This document shows positions 31,109 to 40,083 of a stretch of DNA of 64,000 nt, piece by piece. The notes beneath the pieces were generated by a model. It made no database searches and was not told the origin of the DNA. It saw only the letters and a list, made by a program, of their open reading frames with translations. How positions within the stretch are numbered: the stretch's first letter is position 1; each line of letters begins with the position of its first letter. Source of the stretch: Lentisphaerota bacterium (GTDB lineage Bacteria > Verrucomicrobiota > Kiritimatiellia > UBA8416 > JAIOPI01). The stretch spans positions 333,440-397,439 of the forward strand of contig JAIOPI010000010.1 in NCBI GenBank assembly GCA_021413965.1, given 5' to 3'. The translations under genes were made by a program, and so were the position numbers.

Positions 31109-31441
31109 CTACACCGCCCCGTGGGACCACAGGACCTTGATGGGACCCGACTCCGGATCGCGCTTCATCGTGTGCGGCACCCCTTTGGCCGCGATGAAGG
31201 CCGAGCCGGGACGAATCCGGAACTCGCCCCCGCCCACCTTCGCCGTGCCCGTCCCCTCCAGCACGTAGAAGCCTTCCTGGTCATCGTGCACGCCAGGCTC
31301 GCGATACGTCGTCCCATCATAGTACGCCGTGCCCATGCAGTACCCGTTGACCGCGCCCTGCGTGGCGTCAATCAACATCCCGGCCCGCCGCCCCGTGGAC
31401 GGATCCGCGGGCAAGTGGTCTTCGTGCGTCTCGATGGTCAT
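31109..31441 (-). CDS. Small single-domain cupin
   Basis: The protein is 110 residues. Its ATG overlaps the stop of the upstream dehydrogenase gene (ATGA), so the two are translationally coupled. It is one cupin barrel: REPGVHDDQEGFYVLEGTGTAKV gives the first motif with His and Glu ligands, and IRPGSAFIAAKGVPHTMK the second with its His. Cupins of this size are sugar isomerases, metal-binding sensors or dioxygenases. In this operon a sugar-modifying role is likely but unassigned. Confidence 0.85.
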   Translation of the reverse strand: MTIETHEDHLPADPSTGRRAGMLIDATQGAVNGYCMGTAYYDGTTYREPGVHDDQEGFYVLEGTGTAKVGGGEFRIRPGSAFIAAKGVPHTMKRDPESGPIKVLWSHGAV

Positions 31442-32454
31442 GGGTGGCTCCCCGCCTGCAGGTCGATCACGCGACCCGTGTTCCGGTGCTCCGTCATGGC
31501 CAGCGCCACGCGCAGCGATTCGTAGGAACTGCGCAGATCCGCCACGGGCTTGGCCTTGCCTTCGATGCAGTCGAGAAAATGCTCGATGCTGCGCTTCTCG
31601 CTGCCGCGCGACGTGTACCAGCCGTAATCGAAGCCGAAGACGTTGTCCGCCGCCACGTGCTCCTCGCGCACGCGGTCGAACGCGAATTTGTCCACCTCCT
31701 GCCAGGCATAGGACGCCTTGGTCCCGGTGACCACCATGTGATTGTAGCGCACCTTCGCCAGCGAATCGCCAATATGAAACATGACGCCGTTTTGCATGCG
31801 CCCGCTCGCGAAGACCAGTTCCTCGGAGTCCTTGCCTGCCACCGTCGTGCGCGTGTTGCAGTAGACTTCCTTGAATTCCCCGAAGAGGTAGTACAGCAGA
31901 TCCAGCTGATGGCAGGTGTGGTGCACGATCCAGCCGCCCGACTCCTCCGGTTCCTGCACCGCGCGATGCCGCGCGCCGCCTGCGCTCAGGCCGAACGCCC
32001 GACCATGCTCGAAGCTGAACGACAGCACCTCGCCGAGGTCGCCCTGGTCCAGAAAGCGCTTCAACGCGTCGATGCGCCGCGCGTAGCGCCGTGAGTAGTT
32101 GACCACATTGACGACGCCCGCCTGCTCCACCGCCTCGATCATCCGGTTCGCATCGGCCAGGGTGAGGGCAATCGGCTTCTCGCAGAACACGTGCAGGCCG
32201 TGGCGGGCCGCCACCTCGACCTGGGAGGCATGCGCATAGCTGGTGGAGGCCACCATCACGAAATCCAGATCCCAGGAACACAGTTCATCGACCGAGTTCG
32301 TGCCCCGCAGCCCGTACTCCTTGACGGCCGCGTCCAGGTTCTTCTGCCCGCGGTTGGACGCCGCCACGATGCGCGCCCGCGTACAGTGCTGATTGATGTA
32401 ATCCGTGAACTCCCGACCCGACGTTCCAAACCCGATAATCCCGCCCTTAAGCAT
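31438..32454 (-). CDS. Gfo/Idh/MocA family oxidoreductase
   Basis: The protein is 338 residues, starting at MLKGGIIGFGTSG with AAGGAG six bases upstream. The N-terminal Rossmann domain binds NAD(P) through IIGFGTSGRE. The family signature EKP is in GLHVFCEKPIAL, where Lys is the usual catalytic residue. The C-terminal domain has SGGWIVHHTCHQLDLLYYLFGE, with the His typical of the active site (GGxxxDxGxHxxD region). These enzymes oxidise or reduce sugar hydroxyls or inositols. It lies between the tandem GH42-like genes and the cupin, suggesting it processes the released sugar. Confidence 0.93.
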   Translation of the reverse strand: MLKGGIIGFGTSGREFTDYINQHCTRARIVAASNRGQKNLDAAVKEYGLRGTNSVDELCSWDLDFVMVASTSYAHASQVEVAARHGLHVFCEKPIALTLADANRMIEAVEQAGVVNVVNYSRRYARRIDALKRFLDQGDLGEVLSFSFEHGRAFGLSAGGARHRAVQEPEESGGWIVHHTCHQLDLLYYLFGEFKEVYCNTRTTVAGKDSEELVFASGRMQNGVMFHIGDSLAKVRYNHMVVTGTKASYAWQEVDKFAFDRVREEHVAADNVFGFDYGWYTSRGSEKRSIEHFLDCIEGKAKPVADLRSSYESLRVALAMTEHRNTGRVIDLQAGSHP

Positions 32455-32514
32455 GCTGACTCCTTGTGCACCACCGCGCGAACTCTGCCTCGTCCCACCC
32501 AATCCCACCCGGCC

Positions 32515-34842
32515 TTACCCCGGTTTGGCCAACAACCCCTTCACCTTCCCCGCCGGCCCCGTGTACCACATCGTGGTCGACACCGTCGGCAGTTTCACCG
32601 TGAACGAGCGCGTGTTGCGCGCCACGACCTTGCGCGTGAACAGATCCACCACCACGCCCGCCTTGCGCGGCAGCCGGAACGTGCGTGCGCCGCCGCTGAC
32701 CGTGTGCACGGCGAGCAGTTCGCGTCCCGCATACAGCACGTCCCCCGCCTCGCTGTAGAGATGCACGCCTGCATAGCGCGCCACGCCGCGCAGCACCGCC
32801 GGCGGAATGTTCGGCGTGGCGCAGAACACCGAGCGCCACCGGGCGAACTCCTTGACGGCAAACCCTTCGGCACAGCGCCCCTGGGCGTGGATGACGTTGC
32901 CCAGCGCGCGGGCGCCCGGATCCCGGACCGTGAACGTGGGCGACACGTTCAGATCCGTGCCCCACGTGAGATCTTCCGGCAGGCCACGCGTGATCGGATG
33001 CGTGAAATCCGTAATGTTCATGAACGGCCCCCAGGGCGTGAGCGTCATGGCGCAGCGGAACCCCGTGGCGTCGGCCATGTGGTCCACCGATAAATCGCGG
33101 TTGAGCACGCCGCCGGCATATAGCCAGAGCGCCACACGGCGGTGGGGCCCCTTCCGCCCGAGCTGCCGCTTGAGCTGCGCACGACGCGCATCGTCGAGCT
33201 GCAATGCGTTGACGAACACGTACAGTTTGAATGGCCGCAACCGGCCCGCCAGGAAGTCGTTGAGCACGTGGAATTCCGCCGGCGCCCCCAAGTGCGGCAG
33301 CGTGCGCAGCCCCATCTGGTAGACCGACGGCAACTCCAGGTTCTTCAGGTACGTCTGGTGGTAAAAGCTCTCGTCGTCCAGCAGCACGCAAATCTCCGCC
33401 ACCGGCGTGCGATCAACCCCCAGCGCGAAGCAGTCCACCCGGTGGCATGCCGCATACTCGTCGACGCAGCGCGAGCACTCCGCCGCGGGCAGCTCCTTCA
33501 CCGTGTCGGAGTGCATCATGCCGCCCGGATCCCCGCTGAGATGCTCCGCCTTGTGCACCAGCCACGGCATCGCCGTCGACCAGGTCCCCATGCCCGAGGT
33601 GATGGCGTCGGCCAGCGTGCGCCGGTAGACGGCGCGGTACTCCGCCCCGCTGCGAACGGCGCCGTAGTCGCGCAGCGTGGGATGCCAGCAGCGCTCGTCG
33701 TTTTCCTGGATGTAGATCTTGCCGTGGGCATGCACGGCCCCGTTGGGGATCATGGCCGCCGCATGGCCGCCAATCCCGCGAAAGCCGTAGTCCAGCGGCG
33801 ACACGAAGAAGTCCAGGTCCGGGCACTGCAGCATGCGGTGAAACCCGAGATGCCCCGTGCGCTGCAGGCGGGTGTGGGCGCCCGGCAGGTCGGTGCCATC
33901 GCGAAAGTAGTCGCTGTTGAGCTGGAAGCCGATCCAGTACCCGCAGAAGACGCCCGCCAGCGCGCGGCGCTGCGTGGCCGCCTTCACTTCGGCGCAAAAC
34001 TCCTCGATCAGTTCGGCGTGCAGCGCCGACGTGGCGCGCAGGTAGTCGATCGCGCGCTGCTCGGTGGCGGGATCGCGCAGGAGGTAGTGCCCGGCGGCGA
34101 ACTGCAGCGCGTGCGAAGGCACTTCGGCGGTTTCGAAGGTCACGTTCGGGTCCGCCCACGCCTGGCGCAGGGCGGCTTCGTCGCGGCCATAGCGCTGGCG
34201 CAGAAACTCGCGGAAGTAGCGCTGCATGGGAGGCGAGTAATCGCCGCACAGGTCACCCACCTGCAGGCAGTACTTGAACCACTCGCAGGTGCTGCCGGCG
34301 TTCACCTGGTACGCCACGATGCGGTCGAGCAGGCCAAGCCGCTCCACGTGGGCCACGAAGCGGCGGATGAAATCCTTCACCTGGGCGCGCCAGACCAGCG
34401 AGGCAAAGGACTGTTCCTTCTGCCAGCCGACGTTGTTGATGACGCATTCCTCCGGATGCCGCCGCGGCCACCAGTGGTCCGTCGCCCACTCCGGGCTGAA
34501 CTCCATGTAGAGCCGCACGTGGAAACGCGCCTCGGGATCGGCGTCGAGGATCGGCAGGAAGTCGCCCGCGATGGCGTCCAGGTCGTAGTCGTCGGCGTGG
34601 CCTTCGCGCGGGCCGGGAATCCACGCGGGCCCCCGCCCCATCGACACGGTGCCGTTCTCGAAGGCGTAGAGATGCACGCCCGTGCGACGCGCGGTGGCCG
34701 CCACGACGCGCTTGAAGGAGTCGAGGTTCTGGCGGTCCGGCGTTTGCAGCCACGCCAGATGGTACGGCGACGGCTGCCCGTCAATGAAAACGGTCGGCGT
34801 TCCCTGGTGGATTTTGACTTCGGCAAACGGCTGCATGGTCAC
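32515..34842 (-). CDS. GH42-like putative glycoside hydrolase, tandem paralogue B
   Basis: The protein is 775 residues. The start is a GTG with AGGAGG at six bases; an ATG two codons later is an alternative. It aligns without large gaps to the next gene upstream (34983-37292), so the two are tandem duplicates. Residues ~1-430 look like a TIM barrel of GH42 type. The expected Asn-Glu acid/base position reads YQVNAGSTCEWFKY, and a late strand carries IYIQENDERCWH, whose Glu could be the nucleophile. Residues ~470-640 resemble the beta-galactosidase trimerisation domain (EICVLLDDESFYHQTYLK). A beta domain ends the protein. There is no signal peptide, so it is probably intracellular. Substrate unknown. 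Confidence 0.7.
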   Translation of the reverse strand: MTMQPFAEVKIHQGTPTVFIDGQPSPYHLAWLQTPDRQNLDSFKRVVAATARRTGVHLYAFENGTVSMGRGPAWIPGPREGHADDYDLDAIAGDFLPILDADPEARFHVRLYMEFSPEWATDHWWPRRHPEECVINNVGWQKEQSFASLVWRAQVKDFIRRFVAHVERLGLLDRIVAYQVNAGSTCEWFKYCLQVGDLCGDYSPPMQRYFREFLRQRYGRDEAALRQAWADPNVTFETAEVPSHALQFAAGHYLLRDPATEQRAIDYLRATSALHAELIEEFCAEVKAATQRRALAGVFCGYWIGFQLNSDYFRDGTDLPGAHTRLQRTGHLGFHRMLQCPDLDFFVSPLDYGFRGIGGHAAAMIPNGAVHAHGKIYIQENDERCWHPTLRDYGAVRSGAEYRAVYRRTLADAITSGMGTWSTAMPWLVHKAEHLSGDPGGMMHSDTVKELPAAECSRCVDEYAACHRVDCFALGVDRTPVAEICVLLDDESFYHQTYLKNLELPSVYQMGLRTLPHLGAPAEFHVLNDFLAGRLRPFKLYVFVNALQLDDARRAQLKRQLGRKGPHRRVALWLYAGGVLNRDLSVDHMADATGFRCAMTLTPWGPFMNITDFTHPITRGLPEDLTWGTDLNVSPTFTVRDPGARALGNVIHAQGRCAEGFAVKEFARWRSVFCATPNIPPAVLRGVARYAGVHLYSEAGDVLYAGRELLAVHTVSGGARTFRLPRKAGVVVDLFTRKVVARNTRSFTVKLPTVSTTMWYTGPAGKVKGLLAKPG

Positions 34843-34982
34843 ATCGAACCTCCTGATCGCTAAGCCTCACACCGGAGCGGGCGGTTGGTTAGCCGCGGTG
34901 AAGCGCAAGGGATCGCGTGGCGGACCGCGCCGTTGCCAGGCAACCCGCGGCCTCACGCCGTGCGTCATGCGCTTCTGCGTGG

Positions 34983-37292
34983 CTATTCCTTCACCTTGGC
35001 CGCCGGTCCCACATACCACATCGACGTCGACACCTTGGGCAGACGCACCGTGAAACGCCGGGTGTTGCGCGCCACGACCTTGCGCGTAAACAAGTCGTAG
35101 ACGACCCCCACCTTCCCGGGCAACGCGAATGTGCGCGTGCCGCCGCTGACCGTGTGCACGGCCAGCAGCTCCTTGACGGCAAACATGACATCGCCGGCCT
35201 CGCTGTAGAGATGCACCCCGGCATAGCGCGCCAAGCCGCGCAGCACGTCTGGCGGAATGGCGGGCACGGGACAAAACACGGATTTCCACTTGGCGAATTC
35301 CTTGACGGCCAGGCCCTCCGTGCAGCGCCCCTGGGCGTGCACCACATCGCCCAGCGACCGCGCCGTCGGGTCCGTCACGTAGAACGTGGGCGAGAGGTTC
35401 ATGTCCACGCCCCACGCAAAGCCTTCCGGCAAGTGCTTGGTGATCGGGTGCGTGAAGTCCGTGATGTTCGTGAACGGCCCCCACGGCGTCCTGGTCATCG
35501 CGCAGGTGATCCCGGTGATGTCGGTCACATGCGCCGGGGACAAGTCGCGGTTGAGGGCGCCGCTGGCATAGACCCAGACGGCGACCCGGCCTTCCTTGCG
35601 GATCTGACGCTTCAGCTTGGCACGCCGGACGTCGTCCAGCGCATAGGCATTCAGGAACAGGTAGAGCTTGTAGGGGCGCAGGCGCCCCTCGATGAAATCA
35701 TCGAACACCTGGATGTCCGCCGGGGCGCCAAGCCGGGGCAGATGCCGCACGCACTGGGTGTGCACCGTCGGCAGCTCGACATTCTTCAGATACGTCTGGT
35801 GATAAAAGCTCTCGTCGTCCATCAGCACGCAGATCTCGGCGGCGGACGAACGATCGGCTTTCAAGGCAAACTGGCCGGCACGATGGCAGGCCGCGAATTC
35901 CTTCACGAAGCGCGCGCACTCGTCCGCCGGCAGATCCTGGACCACGATCGAATGGAACATGCCCGCGGGATCGCCCGGCACCCCCTCCACCTTCTGGATG
36001 TGGTGCGGGATGGACGTGCACCAGGTTCCCTGCCCGGTCGTGATGGCATCCGCCAGCGTGCGGCGGTACGTGGCGCAAAACTGCTCGACCGTGCGGCAGC
36101 CGCTGTAGTCGCGAAGCGTGGGGTGCCAGCAGCGGTCGTCGTTCTCCTGGATGTAGAGCTTGCCGTGCTCGCGCACCATATCGATGGGGATCATCGAGGG
36201 GCAGTGGCCGCCGATGCCGCGGAAGCTGTACTCCATGGGCGAGACGAGGAAGTCGACGTCGGGGCTGTGCAGGATCCGGTGCAGGCCGAGGTGCCCGGTG
36301 CGCTGCAGGCGCGTGTGGGCCGACGGCAGATCCGTGGTGTCGCGGAAGTAGTCGCTGTTCAACTGGAAGCCGATCCAGTATCCGCAGAAGACGCCCGCCA
36401 TGGCCCGGCGCTGCGTGGCCTGCTTGACCGTGCCGCAGAAGTCCTCGGCCAGTTCCGCGTTGAGGGCGGAGGTGGCGCGCAGGTAGTCGATGGCCCGCTG
36501 TTCGGTGGCGGGATCGCGCAGGATGTAGTGCTTGGCCGCAAATTGCAGCGCCTGCGTGGGCACCTCGGCGGTCTCGAAGGTCACGTTCGCGTCGGCCCAC
36601 GCCTGGCGCAGGGCGGCTTCGTCGTTGGCATAGCGCCGCCGCAGAAAGCCGCGGAAGTAGCGCTGCATCGGCGGCGAGAAATCGCCGCAGACGGTTCCCA
36701 GGTTGAGGCCGTACTTGAACCACTCGCACGTCGTGCCAATGTTGATCTGGTAGGCCAGGATGCGATCCAGAAGCCCGGCACGTTCGACCTGCGCCACGAA
36801 CGCACGCAAGTAGTCCTTCACCTGCTCGCGCCAGACAAGTGACGCAAAGGATTCCTCCGCCTGCCAGCCGTCGCTGTTGACGAGACACTCCTCGGGGTGG
36901 CGCTTGGCCCACCACCGCTCCTTCGCCCAATCCGGATTGTACTCCATGAAGAGGCGCACGTGAAAATGCGCTTCGGGATCCGCCTCCAGGAATGGCAGGA
37001 AATCGCCCGCGATCGCCTCGAGGTCGTAATCGCCCGCCTGCCCCTCGCGCGGTCCCGGAATCCAGGTCGGCCCGGTCCCGAACGCCGCCGTTCCGTTCTC
37101 AAAGGCGTAGAGATGCAGGCCCGTGCGGCGTGCCGTGGCCGCCACTACCCGCTTGAAGTTGGCAAGGTTCTTCTGGTCCGGCGTCTGAAACCACGCCATG
37201 TGGTACGGCGAGGGCTGTCCCTTCACGAACACCGTGGGTGTTCCGTTGTGAAGCTTGAGTTCGGCAAAGGCCTGCGGCAAAGCCGGCATCAT
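34983..37292 (-). CDS. GH42-like putative glycoside hydrolase, tandem paralogue A
   Basis: The protein is 769 residues, beginning MMPALPQ after GAAGGAG. It is a close paralogue of the gene that follows it, with the same order: TIM-barrel region with YQINIGTTCEWFKY and LYIQENDDRCWH, a trimerisation-like domain with EICVLMDDESFYHQTYLK, and a C-terminal beta domain with FNxxDFTHPIT-type text. It lacks a signal peptide. It is the first gene of the minus-strand cluster and is divergent from the AraR-like regulator, which probably controls it. An oligosaccharide-cleaving enzyme is the likely function. Both active-site positions are proposals from family logic, not established. Confidence 0.7.
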   Translation of the reverse strand: MMPALPQAFAELKLHNGTPTVFVKGQPSPYHMAWFQTPDQKNLANFKRVVAATARRTGLHLYAFENGTAAFGTGPTWIPGPREGQAGDYDLEAIAGDFLPFLEADPEAHFHVRLFMEYNPDWAKERWWAKRHPEECLVNSDGWQAEESFASLVWREQVKDYLRAFVAQVERAGLLDRILAYQINIGTTCEWFKYGLNLGTVCGDFSPPMQRYFRGFLRRRYANDEAALRQAWADANVTFETAEVPTQALQFAAKHYILRDPATEQRAIDYLRATSALNAELAEDFCGTVKQATQRRAMAGVFCGYWIGFQLNSDYFRDTTDLPSAHTRLQRTGHLGLHRILHSPDVDFLVSPMEYSFRGIGGHCPSMIPIDMVREHGKLYIQENDDRCWHPTLRDYSGCRTVEQFCATYRRTLADAITTGQGTWCTSIPHHIQKVEGVPGDPAGMFHSIVVQDLPADECARFVKEFAACHRAGQFALKADRSSAAEICVLMDDESFYHQTYLKNVELPTVHTQCVRHLPRLGAPADIQVFDDFIEGRLRPYKLYLFLNAYALDDVRRAKLKRQIRKEGRVAVWVYASGALNRDLSPAHVTDITGITCAMTRTPWGPFTNITDFTHPITKHLPEGFAWGVDMNLSPTFYVTDPTARSLGDVVHAQGRCTEGLAVKEFAKWKSVFCPVPAIPPDVLRGLARYAGVHLYSEAGDVMFAVKELLAVHTVSGGTRTFALPGKVGVVYDLFTRKVVARNTRRFTVRLPKVSTSMWYVGPAAKVKE

Positions 37293-37391
37293 CCTTGTCT
37301 CCTTCAGGGTCAACCGCCAACTGGATTCCACGCATCTTGGGTGAAGCAGGCGCATTCCGCCAGCCTAACTCCTTGTAGTCGGACGTCTTGG

Positions 37392-37403
37392 AAATGTACA
37401 TTT
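37392..37403. promoter_or_regulatory. Perfect palindrome AAATGTACATTT, candidate regulator operator
   Basis: This 12-bp perfect palindrome lies in the 298-bp region between the GH42-like operon and the divergent AraR-like regulator gene, 100 bases before the operon start. Its half-site ATGTAC resembles the TTGTAC half of the known B. subtilis AraR operator (GntR head, LacI body). Operator function is inference. Confidence 0.45.
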
Positions 37404-37544
37404 TCGGCACGCCCCGCCTTCCGGCCGCCATCTCAACCGGCCCGTCGATCACACCCCCAGCGTCTCCGTCACAACGTCACGCACCATTCGCTCCCGAGCG
37501 TGGGGGCCGATTCGCCGACCACCCGATAGGAACGCCGCGGGACG

Positions 37545-37590
37545 CTACTAAATATGTTTACTTATCTATTATTTTATAGGATAGGGTAGT
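37545..37590 (+). promoter_or_regulatory. AT-rich promoter region of the AraR-like regulator
   Basis: Within GC-rich surroundings, the bases just before the regulator are strikingly AT-rich (TAAATATGTTTACTTATC, then TATTATTTTATAG). They end in AGGATAGGG, which serves as the ribosome site. No unique -35/-10 pair with normal spacing can be chosen. Confidence 0.4.
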
Positions 37591-38742
37591 ATGCGTGGAA
37601 TGAAAAGACGGTCAACAGACGATCGCCTGGTGGCGAAACACAAAGAAATCCTGGCCGCCGTGCGCGAGGAAATCGTCCGGGGACTATATGCACCGGGCGC
37701 CCTGCTTCCGACGCGCGAGACCTACGAGAAGCGCTTCGGCACCACGGCCCCGACCGTGCAAAAGTCTTTCGACCAACTGCTCAACGACGGATTTGTCGAA
37801 GTCCTGCACCGGGTGGGAACCTTCGTGTCCCGCACCCCGCCCCACCTGAATCGTTACGCCCTCACGTTCCCGTCCCACCCCGCCGAACCTCATCGCTGGT
37901 CGCGTTTTCACGACGTTGTCCAGTCCGAGGCCACCCGGCTGGCAACCCGCACCGGCAAGGAAATCGTCTTCTTCTACGATTTGTGGAAAACATCCAGCCC
38001 GGATTTTGCACGCCTGCAGGCGGACGTGGAAGGCCAGCGCCTGGCGGGGATCATCCATGCACGCCCCATACTCGGCGTCAGCGATGACATCCGCATCTTC
38101 AGTTCGGCCGTGCCAACGGTCATGATCGCCAGTCCAAGCTGGACGGGCGATTTTGCCGTGGTGCGGATGGAGTACGAGCCCGTGCTCGAGCGCAGTGCCG
38201 CGTACCTGGCAACCCAAAACCGCCGCCGGGTGGCGCTGCTGGAAGATGCCGAAGGCCTGGGACGCCACAAACTGGCCCCGGACCGAGCCGCCATCCTCAC
38301 GCGCCATGGCTTGACCCTGGCCCGCGGCGCTCACGCCGCGTTACCCACGAGTTGCGCATACACGGCCCGGTACTGGATCAAGTTGCTGATGGCCCAAAGC
38401 CCCGACCAGCGGCCAGATGGCTTGATCATCATGGACGACAACTTCGTGGATGAAGTCTGCCAGGGCTTGCTTGAGGCGGGCGTCCGAATCCCGCAAGACC
38501 TGTGCATCGCCTCGCACCACAATCACCCGCGCCCCGTACCGGAACAACTGCCCGTGCATGTGTTCGGCTACGACGCCACCGAAGTCATCGCGTCCGCCAT
38601 GGCGTACATCGACCGCCGCCGGGCGGGCGACCACCCCTCGCACTCGATTCCCGTGCCGGTGCGCTCGGCAGAGGAGCAGGCGCAGCGAACCAACGGAAAG
38701 CCCCACGACCGGCCCGTCGCCGCCGCCGTCGCGGCCTTCTGA
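37591..38742 (+). CDS. GntR/LacI hybrid transcriptional regulator (AraR-like)
   Basis: The protein is 383 residues. The N-terminal winged helix (residues ~15-85) is of GntR type: ALLPTRETYEKRFGTTAPTV followed by LLNDGFVEVLHRVGTFVS. Residues ~100-350 form a LacI/periplasmic-binding-like sensor domain, with DGLIIMDDNFVDEVCQGLLEAGVRIPQDL being the typical effector-domain segment. This is the AraR architecture: a repressor released by a sugar. The divergent orientation to the tandem GH42-like operon, plus the palindrome between them, points to that operon as target. The effector is unknown. The last ~25 residues are a disordered tail. Confidence 0.9.
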   Translation: MRGMKRRSTDDRLVAKHKEILAAVREEIVRGLYAPGALLPTRETYEKRFGTTAPTVQKSFDQLLNDGFVEVLHRVGTFVSRTPPHLNRYALTFPSHPAEPHRWSRFHDVVQSEATRLATRTGKEIVFFYDLWKTSSPDFARLQADVEGQRLAGIIHARPILGVSDDIRIFSSAVPTVMIASPSWTGDFAVVRMEYEPVLERSAAYLATQNRRRVALLEDAEGLGRHKLAPDRAAILTRHGLTLARGAHAALPTSCAYTARYWIKLLMAQSPDQRPDGLIIMDDNFVDEVCQGLLEAGVRIPQDLCIASHHNHPRPVPEQLPVHVFGYDATEVIASAMAYIDRRRAGDHPSHSIPVPVRSAEEQAQRTNGKPHDRPVAAAVAAF

Positions 38743-38761
38743 TCGGCCGTCATATCCCGAA

Positions 38762-40081
38762 TCATGCACCGGTCCCGTGCAGCGCCGCCAGCGCATGCAC
38801 GAACTGATCGGCCAGCCGATACCCTTCCGCCGGCTGCAGGATGGACGTCTGGGCCTCGTAACCGCCATGAACGTAGGCGTGGCGGTGATTGAGGTAGCCG
38901 AGGTAATCCGTGGCCATGCCGGACATCCAGGTGTGACGATAGGGCGAGTTCCACTTGACCTGCAGCGACAGTTCCGCCGTCAGCTCCCCCGGCAGCCCGC
39001 ACAGCGCCAGCTCGCCAAGTTGCAGAACCTGCAAGGCCGTACGGAAACAGGGCTTGCCGGCACGGCGATACACCTGCGGGCGCACGAGCGGATTCTCGAC
39101 CACGACGCGATACCAGGCGGGGTTGTGCTCCTGCAGCGGAAAACGGTAGCGCCAGACGCGGCCGCGAATCTCCGGCGCGCGAAGCGCGTAATCCGCATGG
39201 TACGTCCCCCAGCGGGAAGAATAGGCCTGCCCCAGCACGGCCTCGGCCAGCCGCTCGCCGTGGCGCCGCGCCGCGGAATAGCCGCCCTCCGGCACGCGCG
39301 GATGCGTGTTGCCGAGACTGCCCTGCAGAAACAACGCCTGGGCGCGCGACGATTCGCGCACAACCGAGCGGAACACGCCCACGTAGTCGGCGCTGATTGA
39401 CGGCGTGTGACCGCCCGCGTTAAGCGGATGGCAGGCATAGTTCGCCACCACGTACTCCAGGGCCTGTCCCTTCAAGCCGTACAGCAGCAGCAGCCCGAGG
39501 TCCTGATCCACAACTCCGTTCGCAAGCGGAAGCAGGTGGCGTTCGCACGGAAAATTGTGGTAACGCCCCTCCGGCGTGAAGACGCTGCGATTCACGGCGG
39601 TATCCATCGTCAGGCGCGCCGCACAGGCGTGCACCGGATGGAGCGACCCCGCCGCCTCGCGCACGGCCTCGACCGTCTGGCGCACCACGTGTGGAAAGTA
39701 AGGCCCGCCATCCGGCGCGAGCGCCCAGGGCTGCCCGTCAGCAAACGGGGTCGCCGAATCGAACAACGGGGCACTGTGTGTGTGGCTGCAGTTGAACATC
39801 TGCAACCGGCGCGGGATGCCAGTGGCGCGCTGCACGGCCCGCGCGAGCTGCTCAATGGCGCCATGCTGCATCCAGCCGAGATCGAACGCCAGCAGCAGCG
39901 ATCGTGCGCCCGCCTCGTCCTGCACGCACAGAACCCCGACTTCCAGTGGATCATGCACACCGGTGGAACGCAGGTCGTCGAAATACCCCACCGGCACGGC
40001 CCCCACGCGAGGCGTGATCTCCCGGCGCCCGTACCCGGCACGCCAGGCGGGGAGTCCGGACTTCTGTCGTTGCGCGCACAT
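38762..40081 (-). CDS. Neutral/alkaline ceramidase-like protein
   Basis: The protein is 439 residues. Its ATG is two bases after the stop of the GH10 gene, so it is coupled to it. RREITPRVGAVPVGYFDD and then FNCSHTHSAPLFD are characteristic of the ceramidase family's N-terminal domain, where His residues bind zinc. NYACHPLNAGGHTPSISADYVG and LFLQGSLGNTHPR supply the further ligand and the serine-containing loop. The protein has no signal peptide. In environmental bacteria this superfamily includes many non-ceramidase hydrolases; here it follows a xylanase, so deacylation of a glycan or glycolipid is as likely as ceramide cleavage. Confidence 0.78.
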   Translation of the reverse strand: MCAQRQKSGLPAWRAGYGRREITPRVGAVPVGYFDDLRSTGVHDPLEVGVLCVQDEAGARSLLLAFDLGWMQHGAIEQLARAVQRATGIPRRLQMFNCSHTHSAPLFDSATPFADGQPWALAPDGGPYFPHVVRQTVEAVREAAGSLHPVHACAARLTMDTAVNRSVFTPEGRYHNFPCERHLLPLANGVVDQDLGLLLLYGLKGQALEYVVANYACHPLNAGGHTPSISADYVGVFRSVVRESSRAQALFLQGSLGNTHPRVPEGGYSAARRHGERLAEAVLGQAYSSRWGTYHADYALRAPEIRGRVWRYRFPLQEHNPAWYRVVVENPLVRPQVYRRAGKPCFRTALQVLQLGELALCGLPGELTAELSLQVKWNSPYRHTWMSGMATDYLGYLNHRHAYVHGGYEAQTSILQPAEGYRLADQFVHALAALHGTGA

Positions 40082-40083
40082 GA

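Noticed and set aside
34917..36842. A 641-codon frame antisense to GH42-like paralogue A
   Set aside because: A similar shadow frame occurs over paralogue B, as expected from shared codon bias, not selection.
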